64,000 nt of DNA from Xenophilus aerolatus (GCA_029968055.1 JASCNX010000001.1:186001-250000), one strand, 5' to 3'; positions 1-8,655 are shown, numbered from the stretch's first letter. Notes: generated from the sequence alone by a model not told the origin. Program-made: numbers and translations.

Positions 1-44
1 CGCGCGCCGATGAAGCCGGCGCCGCCGGTGATGACGATGTGCAT
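1..44 (-). CDS. NAD-dependent epimerase/dehydratase, N-terminal fragment
   Basis: Only the first 14 codons are inside the window; the gene continues beyond the left edge. The peptide begins MHIVITGGAGFIGA, the glycine-rich GxxGxxG dinucleotide-binding loop that opens extended short-chain dehydrogenases such as nucleotide-sugar epimerases and dehydratases. A GAAGGAGA ribosome site lies about 10 bases upstream of the ATG. The substrate cannot be told from so little. It is transcribed away from the MFS gene that follows. Confidence 0.7.
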   Translation of the reverse strand, partial: MHIVITGGAGFIGA

Positions 45-186
45 GGTGGACGTGTCTCCTTCTCGGCCAGTCTAGCGTCGAAGCTGACCGGTGGCTGAGC
101 CTGCACGAATCGGTGCAAAGGCACATACTTGGCCGCACCGGCCGTCGGCACAGGCGGCTGTTGCAGAACACAACAGGAGACTCCGC

Positions 187-1485
187 ATGGATGGCATCGC
201 GCAACGCACCGTGTCCAAGATCAGCTGGCGGCTGCTGCCGCTCTTGATGGTCAGCTACTTCATCGCCTACCTCGACCGCGTCAACCTCGGCTTCGCCGGC
301 GCGGCGATGTCGAAGGACCTGGGCTTCACCAGCACCGTGTTCGGCAACGCGGCGGGCATCTTCTTCATCGCCTACTTCCTGCTCGAGGTGCCGAGCAACC
401 TGGCGCTGGAGCGCTTCGGCGCGCGGCGGTGGATCGCCCGCATCATGCTCAGCTGGGGCTTGATCTCCGCCGCCCAGGCCTGGGTCGGCGGCGCGACCAG
501 CTTCAACATCGTGCGCTTCCTGCTCGGCGCGGCCGAGGCGGGCTTCTTCCCGGGCGTCATCTTCTATCTCACGCTCTGGTTCCCTGCGGCGTACCGCGCG
601 CGCATCGTCGGCTGGTTCATGTTCGCGGTGCCCATCTCGAGCGTGATCGGCTCGCCCATCTCCGGCTACATCCTGAACATGGAGGGCCTGGCGGGCATGC
701 ACGGCTGGCAGTGGCTCTTCATCCTCGAGGCCATTCCGGCGGTGATCCTCACCGTCTTCGTGCTGCTGTACCTGCCCGACGGGCCCAAAGACGCGAAGTG
801 GCTGACGGCCGACGAGCGCCAGTGGCTGCAGGGAACGCTCCAGGCCGAGCGCCGCAACCGCGAATCGCTGCACGCCATGTCGTGGAAGCAGTCGCTGCTC
901 AACTGGCGCGTGATCGCGATGGGCGTCATCTACATGGGCATCACGGTGCCGTTGTACGGCCTGGGCTTCTTCCTGCCGCAGATCATCAAGGGCTTCGGCG
1001 GGCTGGGCAACGTGGAGGTCGGCTTCATCAATGCCTTCCCGTACCTCGTCGGCGCGATCACCATGCTGCTGTGGACGCGCTGGTCCGACGCGCGGCGCGA
1101 GCGCAAGGGCTTCCTGCTGGTGCCGCTGGCCTGCATCTTCCTCGGCCTCATGGCGGCCGCCGAGATCAGCGCGCCGGTGCCCAAGATGGCGGCGGTGACG
1201 CTGGCCGCCTTCGGCATCTTCAGCGCGTTGCCGGTGTTCTGGACGCTGCCCACCGCCATCCTCAGCGGCACCGCGGCGGCGGCCGGCATCGCCTGGATCA
1301 ACTCCATCGGCAACCTCGGCGGCTACATCGGGCCGACCCTGTTCGGCGTGTTGCGCGACCGCATGGGCAACGACATCTATGCCGTGATGTTCCTGGCGCT
1401 GCTGTCGGTGCTCGGCTTCGTGCTGGTGCTGGTCGTGGGGCACGACCCGCGCGGCGAACAGGCGGGCGAGCCGGCCCGCGTCTGA
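187..1485 (+). CDS. MFS transporter, anion:cation symporter type
   Basis: A 432-residue inner-membrane permease of the major facilitator superfamily. The start of the mature pattern (YFIAYLDRVNLGFA, about residues 18-31) and the motif RFGARRWIAR after helix 2 are typical of the ACS subfamily, which imports organic anions such as glucarate, tartrate, phthalate or hydroxyphenylacetate with protons. I chose ATG 187 over an in-frame ATG at 91 because AGGAGA sits 6 bases before 187 and the 32 residues before it are low-complexity and atypical of the family. About 12 hydrophobic segments are visible. No catabolic gene adjoins it, so the substrate is unknown. Confidence 0.88.
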   Translation: MDGIAQRTVSKISWRLLPLLMVSYFIAYLDRVNLGFAGAAMSKDLGFTSTVFGNAAGIFFIAYFLLEVPSNLALERFGARRWIARIMLSWGLISAAQAWVGGATSFNIVRFLLGAAEAGFFPGVIFYLTLWFPAAYRARIVGWFMFAVPISSVIGSPISGYILNMEGLAGMHGWQWLFILEAIPAVILTVFVLLYLPDGPKDAKWLTADERQWLQGTLQAERRNRESLHAMSWKQSLLNWRVIAMGVIYMGITVPLYGLGFFLPQIIKGFGGLGNVEVGFINAFPYLVGAITMLLWTRWSDARRERKGFLLVPLACIFLGLMAAAEISAPVPKMAAVTLAAFGIFSALPVFWTLPTAILSGTAAAAGIAWINSIGNLGGYIGPTLFGVLRDRMGNDIYAVMFLALLSVLGFVLVLVVGHDPRGEQAGEPARV

Positions 1486-1499
1486 GGGCCGCAAACGAC

Positions 1500-1520
1500 A
1501 AGGGCGCCCGAGGCGCCCTT
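1500..1520. terminator. hairpin between convergent MFS and ETF-QO genes
   Basis: A perfect 9-bp stem (AAGGGCGCC / GGCGCCCTT) with a 3-base loop lies between two convergent stop codons. Neither side has a strong T tract, so termination strength is uncertain. Position and symmetry suit a bidirectional terminator. Confidence 0.6.
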
Positions 1521-1536
1521 GCTGGTCACCGCCGGC

Positions 1537-3237
1537 TCACATGCCGACGTAGTTGGGACCGCCGCCGCCTTCGGGCGTGACCCACACGATGTTCTGCGTC
1601 GGGTCCTTGATGTCGCAGGTCTTGCAGTGCACGCAGTTCTGAGCATTGATCTGAAGGCGCTCCTTGCCGGCATTGGCCTCGTCGGGCACGAACTCGTACA
1701 CGCCCGCGGGGCAGTAGCGCGACTCGGGCCCGGCGTACTCTGGCAGGTTGATGCGCGTGGGCACCGTCGGGTCCTTGAGCGTCAGGTGCGCCGGCTGGTT
1801 CTCTTCGTGGTTGGTGTTGCTGATGAACACCGAGCCCAGGCGGTCGAAGGTGAGCTTGCCGTCGGGCTTGGGGTAGTCGATCTTCTTGTACTGCGCGGCC
1901 GGCTTCAGGCGCGCGTAGTCGGGCTCCTTGCGGTGGATGGTCCACGGGATGTGGCCGCGCAGCAGGAACTGCTCGATGCCGTTCATCACGGTGGCCGTGT
2001 ACAGGCCCTTCTTGAACCAGGTCTTGAAGTTGCGGTCCTTGTACAGCTCGGCGTGCAGCCAGCTCTTCTCGAAGGCGGCGGGGTAGGCGCTGAGCTCGTC
2101 GTGCTGGCGGCCGGAGGTCACGGCGTCGAAGGCGGCTTCGGCAGCGAGCATGCCGGTCTTGATGGCGGCGTGGCTGCCCTTGATGCGGCTCACGTTGAGG
2201 TAGCCCGCGTCGCAGCCCACCAGCGCGCCGCCCGGGAACACGGTCTTGGGCAGCGCCAGCAGCCCGCCGGCGTTGATGGCACGCGCGCCGTAGCTCAGGC
2301 GCTTGGCGGGCTTGAGGCCCTGGTCCTGGCCTTCGAAGTAGTAGCGGATGTTCGGGTGCGTCTTGAAACGCTGGAACTCCTCGAAGGGGCTGATGTAGGG
2401 GTTCTGGTAGTCGAGGCCGACCACGTAGCCGACGATGACCTGGTTGTTCTCGGCGTGGTACAGGAAGGCGCCGCCGTAGGTGTTCGGGTCCAGCGGCCAG
2501 CCGGCCGCGTGCAGCACCAGGCCGGGCTCGTGGCGGGCCGGGTCGATCTCCCACAGCTCCTTGATGCCGATGCCGTAGCTGGCGGGGTCGCTGTCCGCGT
2601 CGAGTTTGAAACGGCTGATGAGCTGGCGGCCCAGGTTGCCGCGCGCGCCCTCGGCAAAGATCGTGTACTTGGCATGCAGCTCCATGCCGAGCTGGAAGTT
2701 CTCGGTCGGCTCGCCGTCCTTGCCCACGCCCATGTTGCCGGTGGCCACGCCCTTGACCGAGCCGTCGTCGTTGTAGAGCACCTCGGCGGCCGGGAAACCC
2801 GGGAAGATCTCCACGCCCAGCGCCTCGGCCTGCTGCGCCAGCCAGCGCACCACGTTGCCCAGGCTGATGATGTAGTTGCCGTGGTTCTGAAAGTTGCCCG
2901 GCAGCATGAAGTTGGGCGTGCGCATGGCGCCCTTCTCGGTGAGGAACAGGAAGGTGTCGGCGGTGACCGGCTGGTTCAGCGGCGCGCCCTTCTGCTTCCA
3001 GTCGGGGATGAGCTCGGTGAGCGCGCGCGGGTCCATGATGGCGCCCGACAGGATGTGCGCGCCGGGCTCGGAGCCCTTCTCGAGCACGACGACCGAGATC
3101 TCCTTGCCTTCCTGCTCGGCCAGTTGCTTGAGGCGGATCGCGGTGGCCAGGCCGCCGGGGCCTGCACCGACGATCACCACGTCGTATTCCATGGCTTCGC
3201 GGGGACCGAACTGGGCGAGGATTTCGTCTTGGGTCAT
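1537..3237 (-). CDS. electron transfer flavoprotein-ubiquinone oxidoreductase
   Basis: A 566-residue membrane-associated iron-sulfur flavoprotein that takes electrons from reduced ETF and passes them to ubiquinone, linking acyl-CoA dehydrogenases to the respiratory chain. Near the N-terminus is an FAD-binding GAGPGG motif. At the C-terminus the four cluster cysteines are visible: one in YCPAGVYEF (about 510) and three in CVHCKTCD (about 535-541), as expected for the [4Fe-4S] domain. Length matches the family. The ATG at 3237 (MTQDEILAQFG) is chosen; the longer open frame upstream is not family-like. It would serve the isobutyryl-CoA dehydrogenase encoded at 37.7-38.8 kb. Confidence 0.96.
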   Translation of the reverse strand: MTQDEILAQFGPREAMEYDVVIVGAGPGGLATAIRLKQLAEQEGKEISVVVLEKGSEPGAHILSGAIMDPRALTELIPDWKQKGAPLNQPVTADTFLFLTEKGAMRTPNFMLPGNFQNHGNYIISLGNVVRWLAQQAEALGVEIFPGFPAAEVLYNDDGSVKGVATGNMGVGKDGEPTENFQLGMELHAKYTIFAEGARGNLGRQLISRFKLDADSDPASYGIGIKELWEIDPARHEPGLVLHAAGWPLDPNTYGGAFLYHAENNQVIVGYVVGLDYQNPYISPFEEFQRFKTHPNIRYYFEGQDQGLKPAKRLSYGARAINAGGLLALPKTVFPGGALVGCDAGYLNVSRIKGSHAAIKTGMLAAEAAFDAVTSGRQHDELSAYPAAFEKSWLHAELYKDRNFKTWFKKGLYTATVMNGIEQFLLRGHIPWTIHRKEPDYARLKPAAQYKKIDYPKPDGKLTFDRLGSVFISNTNHEENQPAHLTLKDPTVPTRINLPEYAGPESRYCPAGVYEFVPDEANAGKERLQINAQNCVHCKTCDIKDPTQNIVWVTPEGGGGPNYVGM

Positions 3238-3378
3238 CGGGGGTGTCGCTGATAATGGTTCGAGGCAGGCGCAGGCCGCCCCGTCGGCGGCCTCGCGCAT
3301 TCTATTCGGCACCCTCCCGGGGTCCGCCCGTCCCCGGCGCGACTGCGCCAGGCGTGCCGGCCTCGTTCGCGCACACCC

Positions 3379-3807
3379 ATGAAGATCGAGATCCCCGAGA
3401 CGAAGAAGCTGGTCTACGAGACGGTCATTCCCATTCGCTGGGGCGACATGGACGCGATGGGCCACCTGAACAACGGCACCTACTTCCGCTACATGGAGAC
3501 CGCGCGCATCGACTGGATGCATTCGATCGGCTTCCAGCCCGACCCGGGCGGCGAAGGCATGGTGATCGTCAATGCCTTCTGCAACTTCTACCGCCAGATC
3601 GAATACCCCGGCGACGTGCTGCTCAAGATGTACGTGAGCGATCCGGGCCGCACCACGTTCGAGAGCTGGGCCACGATGGCCCGGCGCGATGCGCCCGACG
3701 TGGTCTGCGCCGCGGGTGGCGCGACCACCATCTGGGTCGACTTCCCGAAGCAGAAGGCGAAGGATCTGCCCGCCTGGCTGCGCGAGATCGTGTCCGTCCC
3801 GGCCTGA
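3379..3807 (+). CDS. acyl-CoA thioesterase, hotdog fold (4HBT family)
   Basis: A 142-residue cytosolic single-domain hotdog protein. The stretch RWGDMDAMGHLNNGTYFRYME (about residues 22-42) carries the conserved Asp and the HxNN-type signature of the 4-hydroxybenzoyl-CoA thioesterase/FadM group, in which the Asp acts in hydrolysis of the thioester. It is divergent from the ETF-QO gene across 141 bases with no clear operator. The acyl substrate is unknown; fatty or branched acyl-CoA is plausible given the neighbour. Confidence 0.85.
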   Translation: MKIEIPETKKLVYETVIPIRWGDMDAMGHLNNGTYFRYMETARIDWMHSIGFQPDPGGEGMVIVNAFCNFYRQIEYPGDVLLKMYVSDPGRTTFESWATMARRDAPDVVCAAGGATTIWVDFPKQKAKDLPAWLREIVSVPA

Positions 3808-3831
3808 GCGGGAGCCGCAGCGGGAACGCGA

Positions 3832-5196
3832 TCAGGCCGGCTGCAGCACGATCCGCGCTTCCAGGCCGGAACGCGCGCCCGCCGGCGGCGAGCGCAGTTC
3901 GAGGGCCGCCTCGTGCTGCTGCACGATGGTCGACACGATGGACAGGCCCAAGCCGTACCCGGCCCGGTCGTCGCTGTGCCGCACGTGGCGCTGCCTGAGC
4001 GTCTGCAGCTGGTCGGCCGCGACGCCCGGCCCGTTGTCGCGCACGACCAGCGTGCAGGGCAGTTCGACCGCCAGTTCCACCCGCCCGCCCTGGCCATAGC
4101 GCAGGGCGTTCTCGATCAGGTTGCGCAGGGCGATCGCCAGCGCGTCGACGTCGCCGCGCGCCAGCGGCACCGCCTCGTCGGGCACGCTCAGGTGCAGCCG
4201 GTTCGCGCTGCGGGCGTCCTGCCAGAACTCCTCGGCCACGGTGCCGGCCAGGCGCACCAGGTCGACCGGCGTGCGGGCGAGCGAGGCGCCGGATTCGGCG
4301 CGCGAGAGCTGCAGCAGCTTCTCGGTGCGGTGGCTCAGCGTCCGCAAGGCGTCCAGCGCGCCCTCGACGTCGCTGCGCGCCAGGTCGTGTTCCAGCGCGG
4401 TCTGCAGACGCAGCCGCGCGGCCGCCAGCGGTGTGCGTAGCTCGTGGGCGGCGTTGGCGGCCAGCGCCCGTTCCACGTCGAGCGCGTGCGACAGGCGCTC
4501 GAGCAGGCGGTTCACGTCGTCGGCCACCGAGCGCAGCTCGTGCGGCAGGCCGGGCAGGGCGATGGGCCGCAGGTCGGCGCTGCTGCGCACGCTGATCTCG
4601 CCGGCCAGGCGCTGCAGCACGCGCAGCTCGCGCTTGGCGATCTGGCGCAGCACCATCGCCAGCAGCGGCAGCACCGCGCCCATGGCCACGATCAGGCCGA
4701 GCAACGTGCGGTTCACGGCGTGCCGGCGTTCCTCCATCGGGTCGGCCACCTGCATGTAAAGGTCGCGCGTGGGATGGCGCACCGTGTAGATGCGCCAGTC
4801 GGGCCGGTTGTTGGCGAAGCCCGGCGCCAGCGGCACGTCGAAGATCTCAGGCCGGGCGTTCGACGAGTGAAGCAGCACGCGGGTGCCGGGGTTGATCACC
4901 TGGTAGATCACCTCGTCCTCGATGAACAGCGGCGGCGGTGCGATCAGCGGCTGCGCCGGCTCCTGGCCCTTGGACATGGCGTCGTACTGCTCGATCGCGA
5001 TGTCGAACATGCGGTGCGCCACTTCCACCAGTTCGTTGTCGAAGTTGTAGTTGATCTCGCGGTCGATGTACCAGACGACCGCGAGCACGCACACCAGCCA
5101 GACACTGCCGACCGACAGGATCAGCGTGCGCGCCAGCCGGCCGGCCAGCGAATCGACCGCGGCCGGCAGCGCGCGCGCGTGCGAGAGCAGGCCCAT
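3832..5196 (-). CDS. sensor histidine kinase, QseC/PmrB type
   Basis: A 454-residue inner-membrane sensor kinase. One membrane segment lies near residues 22-46, then about 120 periplasmic residues, a second membrane segment near 165-190 and a linker. The dimerisation/phospho-acceptor motif is AAHELRTPLAAAR. The ATPase boxes are NLIENALRYG, DNGPGV and GYGLGLSI. It is downstream of its response regulator with a 34-base gap, so the two are co-transcribed. The neighbouring PAP2 phosphatase and EptA suggest that it senses an envelope signal and controls lipid A modification, as PmrB does; this is inferred from context. Confidence 0.93.
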   Translation of the reverse strand: MGLLSHARALPAAVDSLAGRLARTLILSVGSVWLVCVLAVVWYIDREINYNFDNELVEVAHRMFDIAIEQYDAMSKGQEPAQPLIAPPPLFIEDEVIYQVINPGTRVLLHSSNARPEIFDVPLAPGFANNRPDWRIYTVRHPTRDLYMQVADPMEERRHAVNRTLLGLIVAMGAVLPLLAMVLRQIAKRELRVLQRLAGEISVRSSADLRPIALPGLPHELRSVADDVNRLLERLSHALDVERALAANAAHELRTPLAAARLRLQTALEHDLARSDVEGALDALRTLSHRTEKLLQLSRAESGASLARTPVDLVRLAGTVAEEFWQDARSANRLHLSVPDEAVPLARGDVDALAIALRNLIENALRYGQGGRVELAVELPCTLVVRDNGPGVAADQLQTLRQRHVRHSDDRAGYGLGLSIVSTIVQQHEAALELRSPPAGARSGLEARIVLQPA

Positions 5197-5230
5197 CAGC
5201 GCGCGGCCTCGCGGGCGGGCGCGACGCGCC

Positions 5231-5905
5231 TCATTCCTCGTCGACCTCCGAGAAGGCCAGCCGGTAGCCCAGCCCGCGCAGCGTCTGGATGTGGGCGCGG
5301 CCGAGCTTGCGGCGCAGGCGGCTGATGAAGACCTCCAGCGTGTTGCTGTCGGTCTCGTCGTCGTAGCCGTAGAGCGCGTCCTGCAGCGCCTCGCGCGTGT
5401 GGATGCGCTCCGGCCGGGTCGCCATCACGCGCAGCAGCGCCCATTCCTTCTGGGTCAGGGGCACCGACACGCCGCGCTTGCGCACCAGGTCGTTGCTCAG
5501 GTCGATCTCCAGCGCGCCGAGCTTCACCACGGCCGACTGGCTGGTGCTGCGGCGCCGCTCCACGGCGCGCAGCCGCGCCAGCAGCTCCGCCGGGTCGTAG
5601 GGCTTGATGAGGTAGTCGTCGGCCCCGGCGTCCAGGCCGCGGATGCGGTCGGTCACCTGGTCGCGCGCGGTGAGCACGATGACGATGGGCTTCTCGCGCA
5701 GCGCGCGGATGTCGGGCAGCAGCTGCAGCCCGTCGCCGTCGCCCAGGTGCAGGTCCAGCAGGATCGCCGCGTACTGCGCCGACAACAGCGAACCGCGGGC
5801 GTGCGCCAGGCTCGGCACCGCATCGACCACGAAGGCCTTGGCACGCAGGTAGCTGCACACGGCATCGGAGAGCGTGGTGTCGTCTTCGACGAGGAGGATG
5901 CGCAC
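5231..5905 (-). CDS. response regulator, OmpR/PmrA family
   Basis: A 224-residue DNA-binding response regulator. The receiver domain (1-120) shows the acidic pair in LLVEDD, the phosphorylated Asp in LLDLHLGDGDG and the conserved Lys in YLIKPYD. A winged-helix output domain follows (about 130-220; TLEVFISRLRRKLG and a GLGYRL wing). The start is GTG at 5905, directly preceding RILLVEDD; no in-frame ATG fits. Its promoter region carries TTCAKG half-sites at 11-bp spacing that recur before eptA, so autoregulation plus eptA control is likely. Confidence 0.94.
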   Translation of the reverse strand: MRILLVEDDTTLSDAVCSYLRAKAFVVDAVPSLAHARGSLLSAQYAAILLDLHLGDGDGLQLLPDIRALREKPIVIVLTARDQVTDRIRGLDAGADDYLIKPYDPAELLARLRAVERRRSTSQSAVVKLGALEIDLSNDLVRKRGVSVPLTQKEWALLRVMATRPERIHTREALQDALYGYDDETDSNTLEVFISRLRRKLGRAHIQTLRGLGYRLAFSEVDEE

Positions 5906-5963
5906 GGGTGGGGTCCTTGGCGGCGGGGGGTCTGGGCGCGAGTCTACGTCGGTGCGGCGGCTT

Positions 5964-5980
5964 TTCAGGCTGGGTTCATG
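5964..5980 (-). promoter_or_regulatory. candidate response-regulator operator upstream of the two-component genes
   Basis: TTCAGG at 5964-5969 and TTCATG at 5975-5980 form a direct repeat with exactly 11-bp periodicity (6 bases, 5-base spacer, 6 bases), about 60 bases upstream of the regulator's GTG. OmpR-family dimers bind such tandem half-sites. The same half-site occurs four times before eptA. Binding itself is inferred. Confidence 0.55.
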
Positions 5981-6058
5981 GCCGGCCCCTATCGTCGCCG
6001 CTCGGGGCCGGGTTGCGCCTCGGCTGCGGCGTGCCGCGCACGCTTTTTCCTGCTTTCG

Positions 6059-6787
6059 ATGCGCTTTCGCAATTCCCTGCTCCTGCCCTTCCTCGCTGTC
6101 GCATTCGTGGCCCTGGTCCTGCTGCTCGCCTGGGATGCGACCGGCGGCGACCTCTGGGCGGCCGGTCTGTTCGGCACGCGCTTCGGCTTCCCGCTGCGCG
6201 AGAACTGGTGGCTCACCGCGGTCGTGCACCAGGGCGGCAAGAACCTCAGCTGGGTCTTCGTCATCGCCTTGCTGGTCGCCGTGTGGTGGCCGGTGGGCGT
6301 GCTGCGCCGCCTGTCGCGCGGCGAGCGCTGGCAGCTCGTGCTGAGCGTGCTGGCTTCGGTGGCCGCGATCACCCTGCTCAAGCATGGCAACCACACCAGT
6401 TGCCCCTGGGACATCCAGGCCTTCGGCGGCGTCGCGACCTACGTGTCGCACTGGGACTGGGGCGCGCGCGACGGCGGGCCGGGTGGCTGCTTCCCGGCCG
6501 GCCACGCCTCGGCCGCCTTCGCCTTCCTGGGCGGCTGGTTCGTGCTGCGACGCCGGGCCCCCCGGGCGGCCACGGTCTGGCTGGTGCTGACGCTGCTGGC
6601 GGGCGTGGTCTTCGGCCTGGGCCAGCAGCTTCGTGGCGCCCATTACCTGAGCCACACCCTGTGGACGGCCTGGATCTGCTGGGTGGTCGGCGGCGCCATC
6701 GACGCGACGGTGCAGGCCTGGAAGGCCCGGCGAAGCGCCCGCGCCGAGACGATGCTGCGCGCTCGCGTCAACCTGAACGAAACCTGA
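6059..6787 (+). CDS. PAP2-family membrane phosphatase
   Basis: A 242-residue multi-pass inner-membrane protein with a PAP2 active site facing the periplasm. Visible motifs are KHGNHTSCPWD (about residue 105), GCFPAGHAS (equivalent to PSGH, about 145) and RGAHYLSH (about 195-202), the last supplying the catalytic His. These match the CPWD/CFPAGHAS/RGAH branch of PAP2 phosphatases in Proteobacteria, which remove phosphate from lipid substrates. Sitting between a PmrAB-like pair and eptA, it may act on lipid A or undecaprenyl pyrophosphate. The start ATG at 6059 is followed by a hydrophobic first helix; no strong ribosome site is seen. Confidence 0.85.
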   Translation: MRFRNSLLLPFLAVAFVALVLLLAWDATGGDLWAAGLFGTRFGFPLRENWWLTAVVHQGGKNLSWVFVIALLVAVWWPVGVLRRLSRGERWQLVLSVLASVAAITLLKHGNHTSCPWDIQAFGGVATYVSHWDWGARDGGPGGCFPAGHASAAFAFLGGWFVLRRRAPRAATVWLVLTLLAGVVFGLGQQLRGAHYLSHTLWTAWICWVVGGAIDATVQAWKARRSARAETMLRARVNLNET

Positions 6788-6812
6788 CGAAGGCATTCAG
6801 GGAGGTTTCAGT
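6772..6812. promoter_or_regulatory. four-half-site operator upstream of eptA
   Basis: CCTGAA (6772) and CCTGAC (6783) form one tandem pair at 11-bp spacing. TTCAGG (6796) and TTCAGT (6807), the reverse complement of the same motif, form a second pair at 11-bp spacing. The two pairs face each other. The first pair overlaps the end and stop codon of the PAP2 gene. The element ends about 21 bases before the annotated eptA start, which is tight for a promoter and may favour the downstream ATG at 6933 or a leaderless message. Confidence 0.55.
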
Positions 6813-6833
6813 GCCTCTGCCTACGCTCGACGG

Positions 6834-8579
6834 ATGTCTGCCTTGCCCCCCGTGCAGCTGCCGCCCTCGCGCATCGATGCAGTTGCTCTCTCCCCGAATC
6901 CCCGTTCCGTCTTCGCTTCCCTCGATGCCTGGATGACCCGGCCGCGCTCGATCCGCGCGATCGTCCTGGCCCTGTCGGTGTACCTGCTGCTGGCCGCCAA
7001 CTGGCCGCTGTGGCTCGACCTGGCGCGCATCGGCCGCGCGCCCAGCGTGTACCTGGTCTCCATCGTCGGCATGGCCTGGCTGCTGCTGGCCGGCACGGTG
7101 GCGCTGCTGGCCCTGACCGCCTGGTCGCGCTGGATGAAGCCCTTGTGGATGCTGCTGGTGGTGGTGGCCGCGCTGGTGCAGTACTACATGTTCGCCTACC
7201 GCATGGTGATGGACCCGTCGATGGCGGCCAACGTGATGCAGACCGACCCGGCCGAGGCGCGCGACCTGATGAGCCTGTCCATGCTCGGCAGCGTGCTGCT
7301 CGTGTCGGTGCCCGCGGTGGTGTGGCTGTGGCGGGTGCCCGTCATCGCCGAGCGCTGGTGGTCGCGGCTGTGGCGCAACGCGGTGCTCTTCGTCGCCGCC
7401 ATCGCGGCCGCGGTGGCGGGCGGCGTGGCGATGTCGCGCACCCTGGCGCCCCTGATGCGCAACGAGACCCACGTGCGCTACATGATGAACCCGCTGGCCA
7501 GCGTGTATTCGGCCGGTGCTGCCCTGGCGCGCCCGATGTTCCAACGCAGCCACAAGCTGGTGCCCATCACCGGCGGCACCGCCCTGGGCGCGAGCTATGC
7601 CGGCCAGGCGAAGCCGCCGCTGCTGGTGCTGGTGGTCGGCGAGACGGCCCGCGCCGACCACTTCTCGCTCAACGGCTACGCGCGCGACACCAATCCCGAG
7701 CTGGCCGCCCGCCAGGTGGTGAGCTTCGCCAACGTGCATTCCTGCGGCACCAACACGCTGGCCTCGGTGCCCTGCATGTTCTCGCACCTGGGCAAGCAGG
7801 GCTACGAGTCGCGCAAGAACGAGTACGAGAACCTGCTCGACGTCCTGCAGGCCGCCGGGCTGGCGGTGCTGTGGATCGACAACCAGGCCGGCTGCAAGGG
7901 TGTGTGTGCGCGCGTGCCGAACGTGCAGGCCAACGATGCCAAGCAGCAGGCGGCCTACCCCTCGCTGTGCAGCGGCGACGAGTGCCTGGACGAGGTCATG
8001 CTCAAGGGCCTGGACGAGCGCATCGCCGCACTGCCGCCCGAGCGCACGGCCAAGGGCGTGGTGCTGGTGATGCACCAGCTCGGCAGCCACGGCCCGGCGT
8101 ACTACAAGCGCTCGAGCGAGGCGCTCAAGCGCTTCCAGCCCGAGTGCCGCACCAACACCCTGTCGGAGTGCAGCCACGCCGAGCTGATGAATGCCTTCGA
8201 CAACACCATCGCCTACACCGACCATTTCCTGGCCGGCACCATCGATTGGCTCAAGTCCCGATCCGGCCGCTACCAGACCGGCATGGTCTACATGAGCGAC
8301 CATGGCGAGTCGCTGGGCGAGTACGGCCTGTACCTGCACGGCATGCCCTACAACCTGGCGCCGGAGGTGCAGAAGCATGTGCCCCTGGTGACCTGGCTCG
8401 ACGGCGGGCTGGGCCGGCGCCGCGAGATCGCCGACGCGTGCCTGCGCAGCGCGAAGGACGCCGAGCTGACGCACGACAACCTGTACCCCACGGTGCTCGG
8501 CCTGATGGACGTGACGACGCCCACCTACAAGCCGGCGCTCGACGCCTTCGCCCGCTGCCGCCCCGCGCCGGCCGGCTGA
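6834..8579 (+). CDS. eptA: lipid A phosphoethanolamine transferase
   Basis: A 581-residue inner-membrane enzyme that transfers phosphoethanolamine from phosphatidylethanolamine to lipid A phosphates in the periplasm, lowering surface charge and polymyxin binding. Five hydrophobic helices fill about residues 40-210; a sulfatase-fold domain follows. Catalytic elements are visible: the metal-ligand Glu in VVGETARADH, the nucleophile Thr308 in SCGTNTLASVPC (the second Thr by alignment to MCR-1 Thr285) and the Asp-His pair in SDHGESLGEYG. Paired cysteines expected for disulfides are present. Start ATG 6834 lacks a good ribosome site; ATG 6933 (MTRPRSIR) is an alternative. It is co-oriented with the PAP2 gene behind the four-site operator. 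Confidence 0.93.
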   Translation: MSALPPVQLPPSRIDAVALSPNPRSVFASLDAWMTRPRSIRAIVLALSVYLLLAANWPLWLDLARIGRAPSVYLVSIVGMAWLLLAGTVALLALTAWSRWMKPLWMLLVVVAALVQYYMFAYRMVMDPSMAANVMQTDPAEARDLMSLSMLGSVLLVSVPAVVWLWRVPVIAERWWSRLWRNAVLFVAAIAAAVAGGVAMSRTLAPLMRNETHVRYMMNPLASVYSAGAALARPMFQRSHKLVPITGGTALGASYAGQAKPPLLVLVVGETARADHFSLNGYARDTNPELAARQVVSFANVHSCGTNTLASVPCMFSHLGKQGYESRKNEYENLLDVLQAAGLAVLWIDNQAGCKGVCARVPNVQANDAKQQAAYPSLCSGDECLDEVMLKGLDERIAALPPERTAKGVVLVMHQLGSHGPAYYKRSSEALKRFQPECRTNTLSECSHAELMNAFDNTIAYTDHFLAGTIDWLKSRSGRYQTGMVYMSDHGESLGEYGLYLHGMPYNLAPEVQKHVPLVTWLDGGLGRRREIADACLRSAKDAELTHDNLYPTVLGLMDVTTPTYKPALDAFARCRPAPAG

Positions 8580-8598
8580 CCTCGAGGCGAAGCGCGGT

Positions 8599-8620
8599 GC
8601 GGTGCCGGCGCCGGCACCGC
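8599..8620. terminator. perfect 22-bp GC palindrome between convergent genes
   Basis: An 11+11 perfect palindrome (left arm GCGGTGCCGGC) sits 20 bases after the eptA stop and 35 bases before the stop of the convergent AhpD-like gene. It can fold into a strong hairpin but has no T tract. A bidirectional transcript end is the simplest reading. Confidence 0.5.
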
Positions 8621-8655
8621 CCGCTATCGGGCAGACCTCGATCGCCGGACGAGGC

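Noticed and set aside
91-186. N-terminal extension of the MFS transporter from an ATG at 91
   Set aside because: No ribosome site and atypical residues; AGGAGA before ATG 187 decides the start.
1519-3252. Plus-strand frame of 577 codons opposite ETF-QO
   Set aside because: Composed of Val/Ala/Leu/His runs typical of the complement of a GC-rich gene; ETF-QO is certain.
5906-6796. Long N-terminal extension of the response regulator
   Set aside because: The family start RILLVEDD coincides with GTG 5905; the rest is opposite the PAP2 gene.
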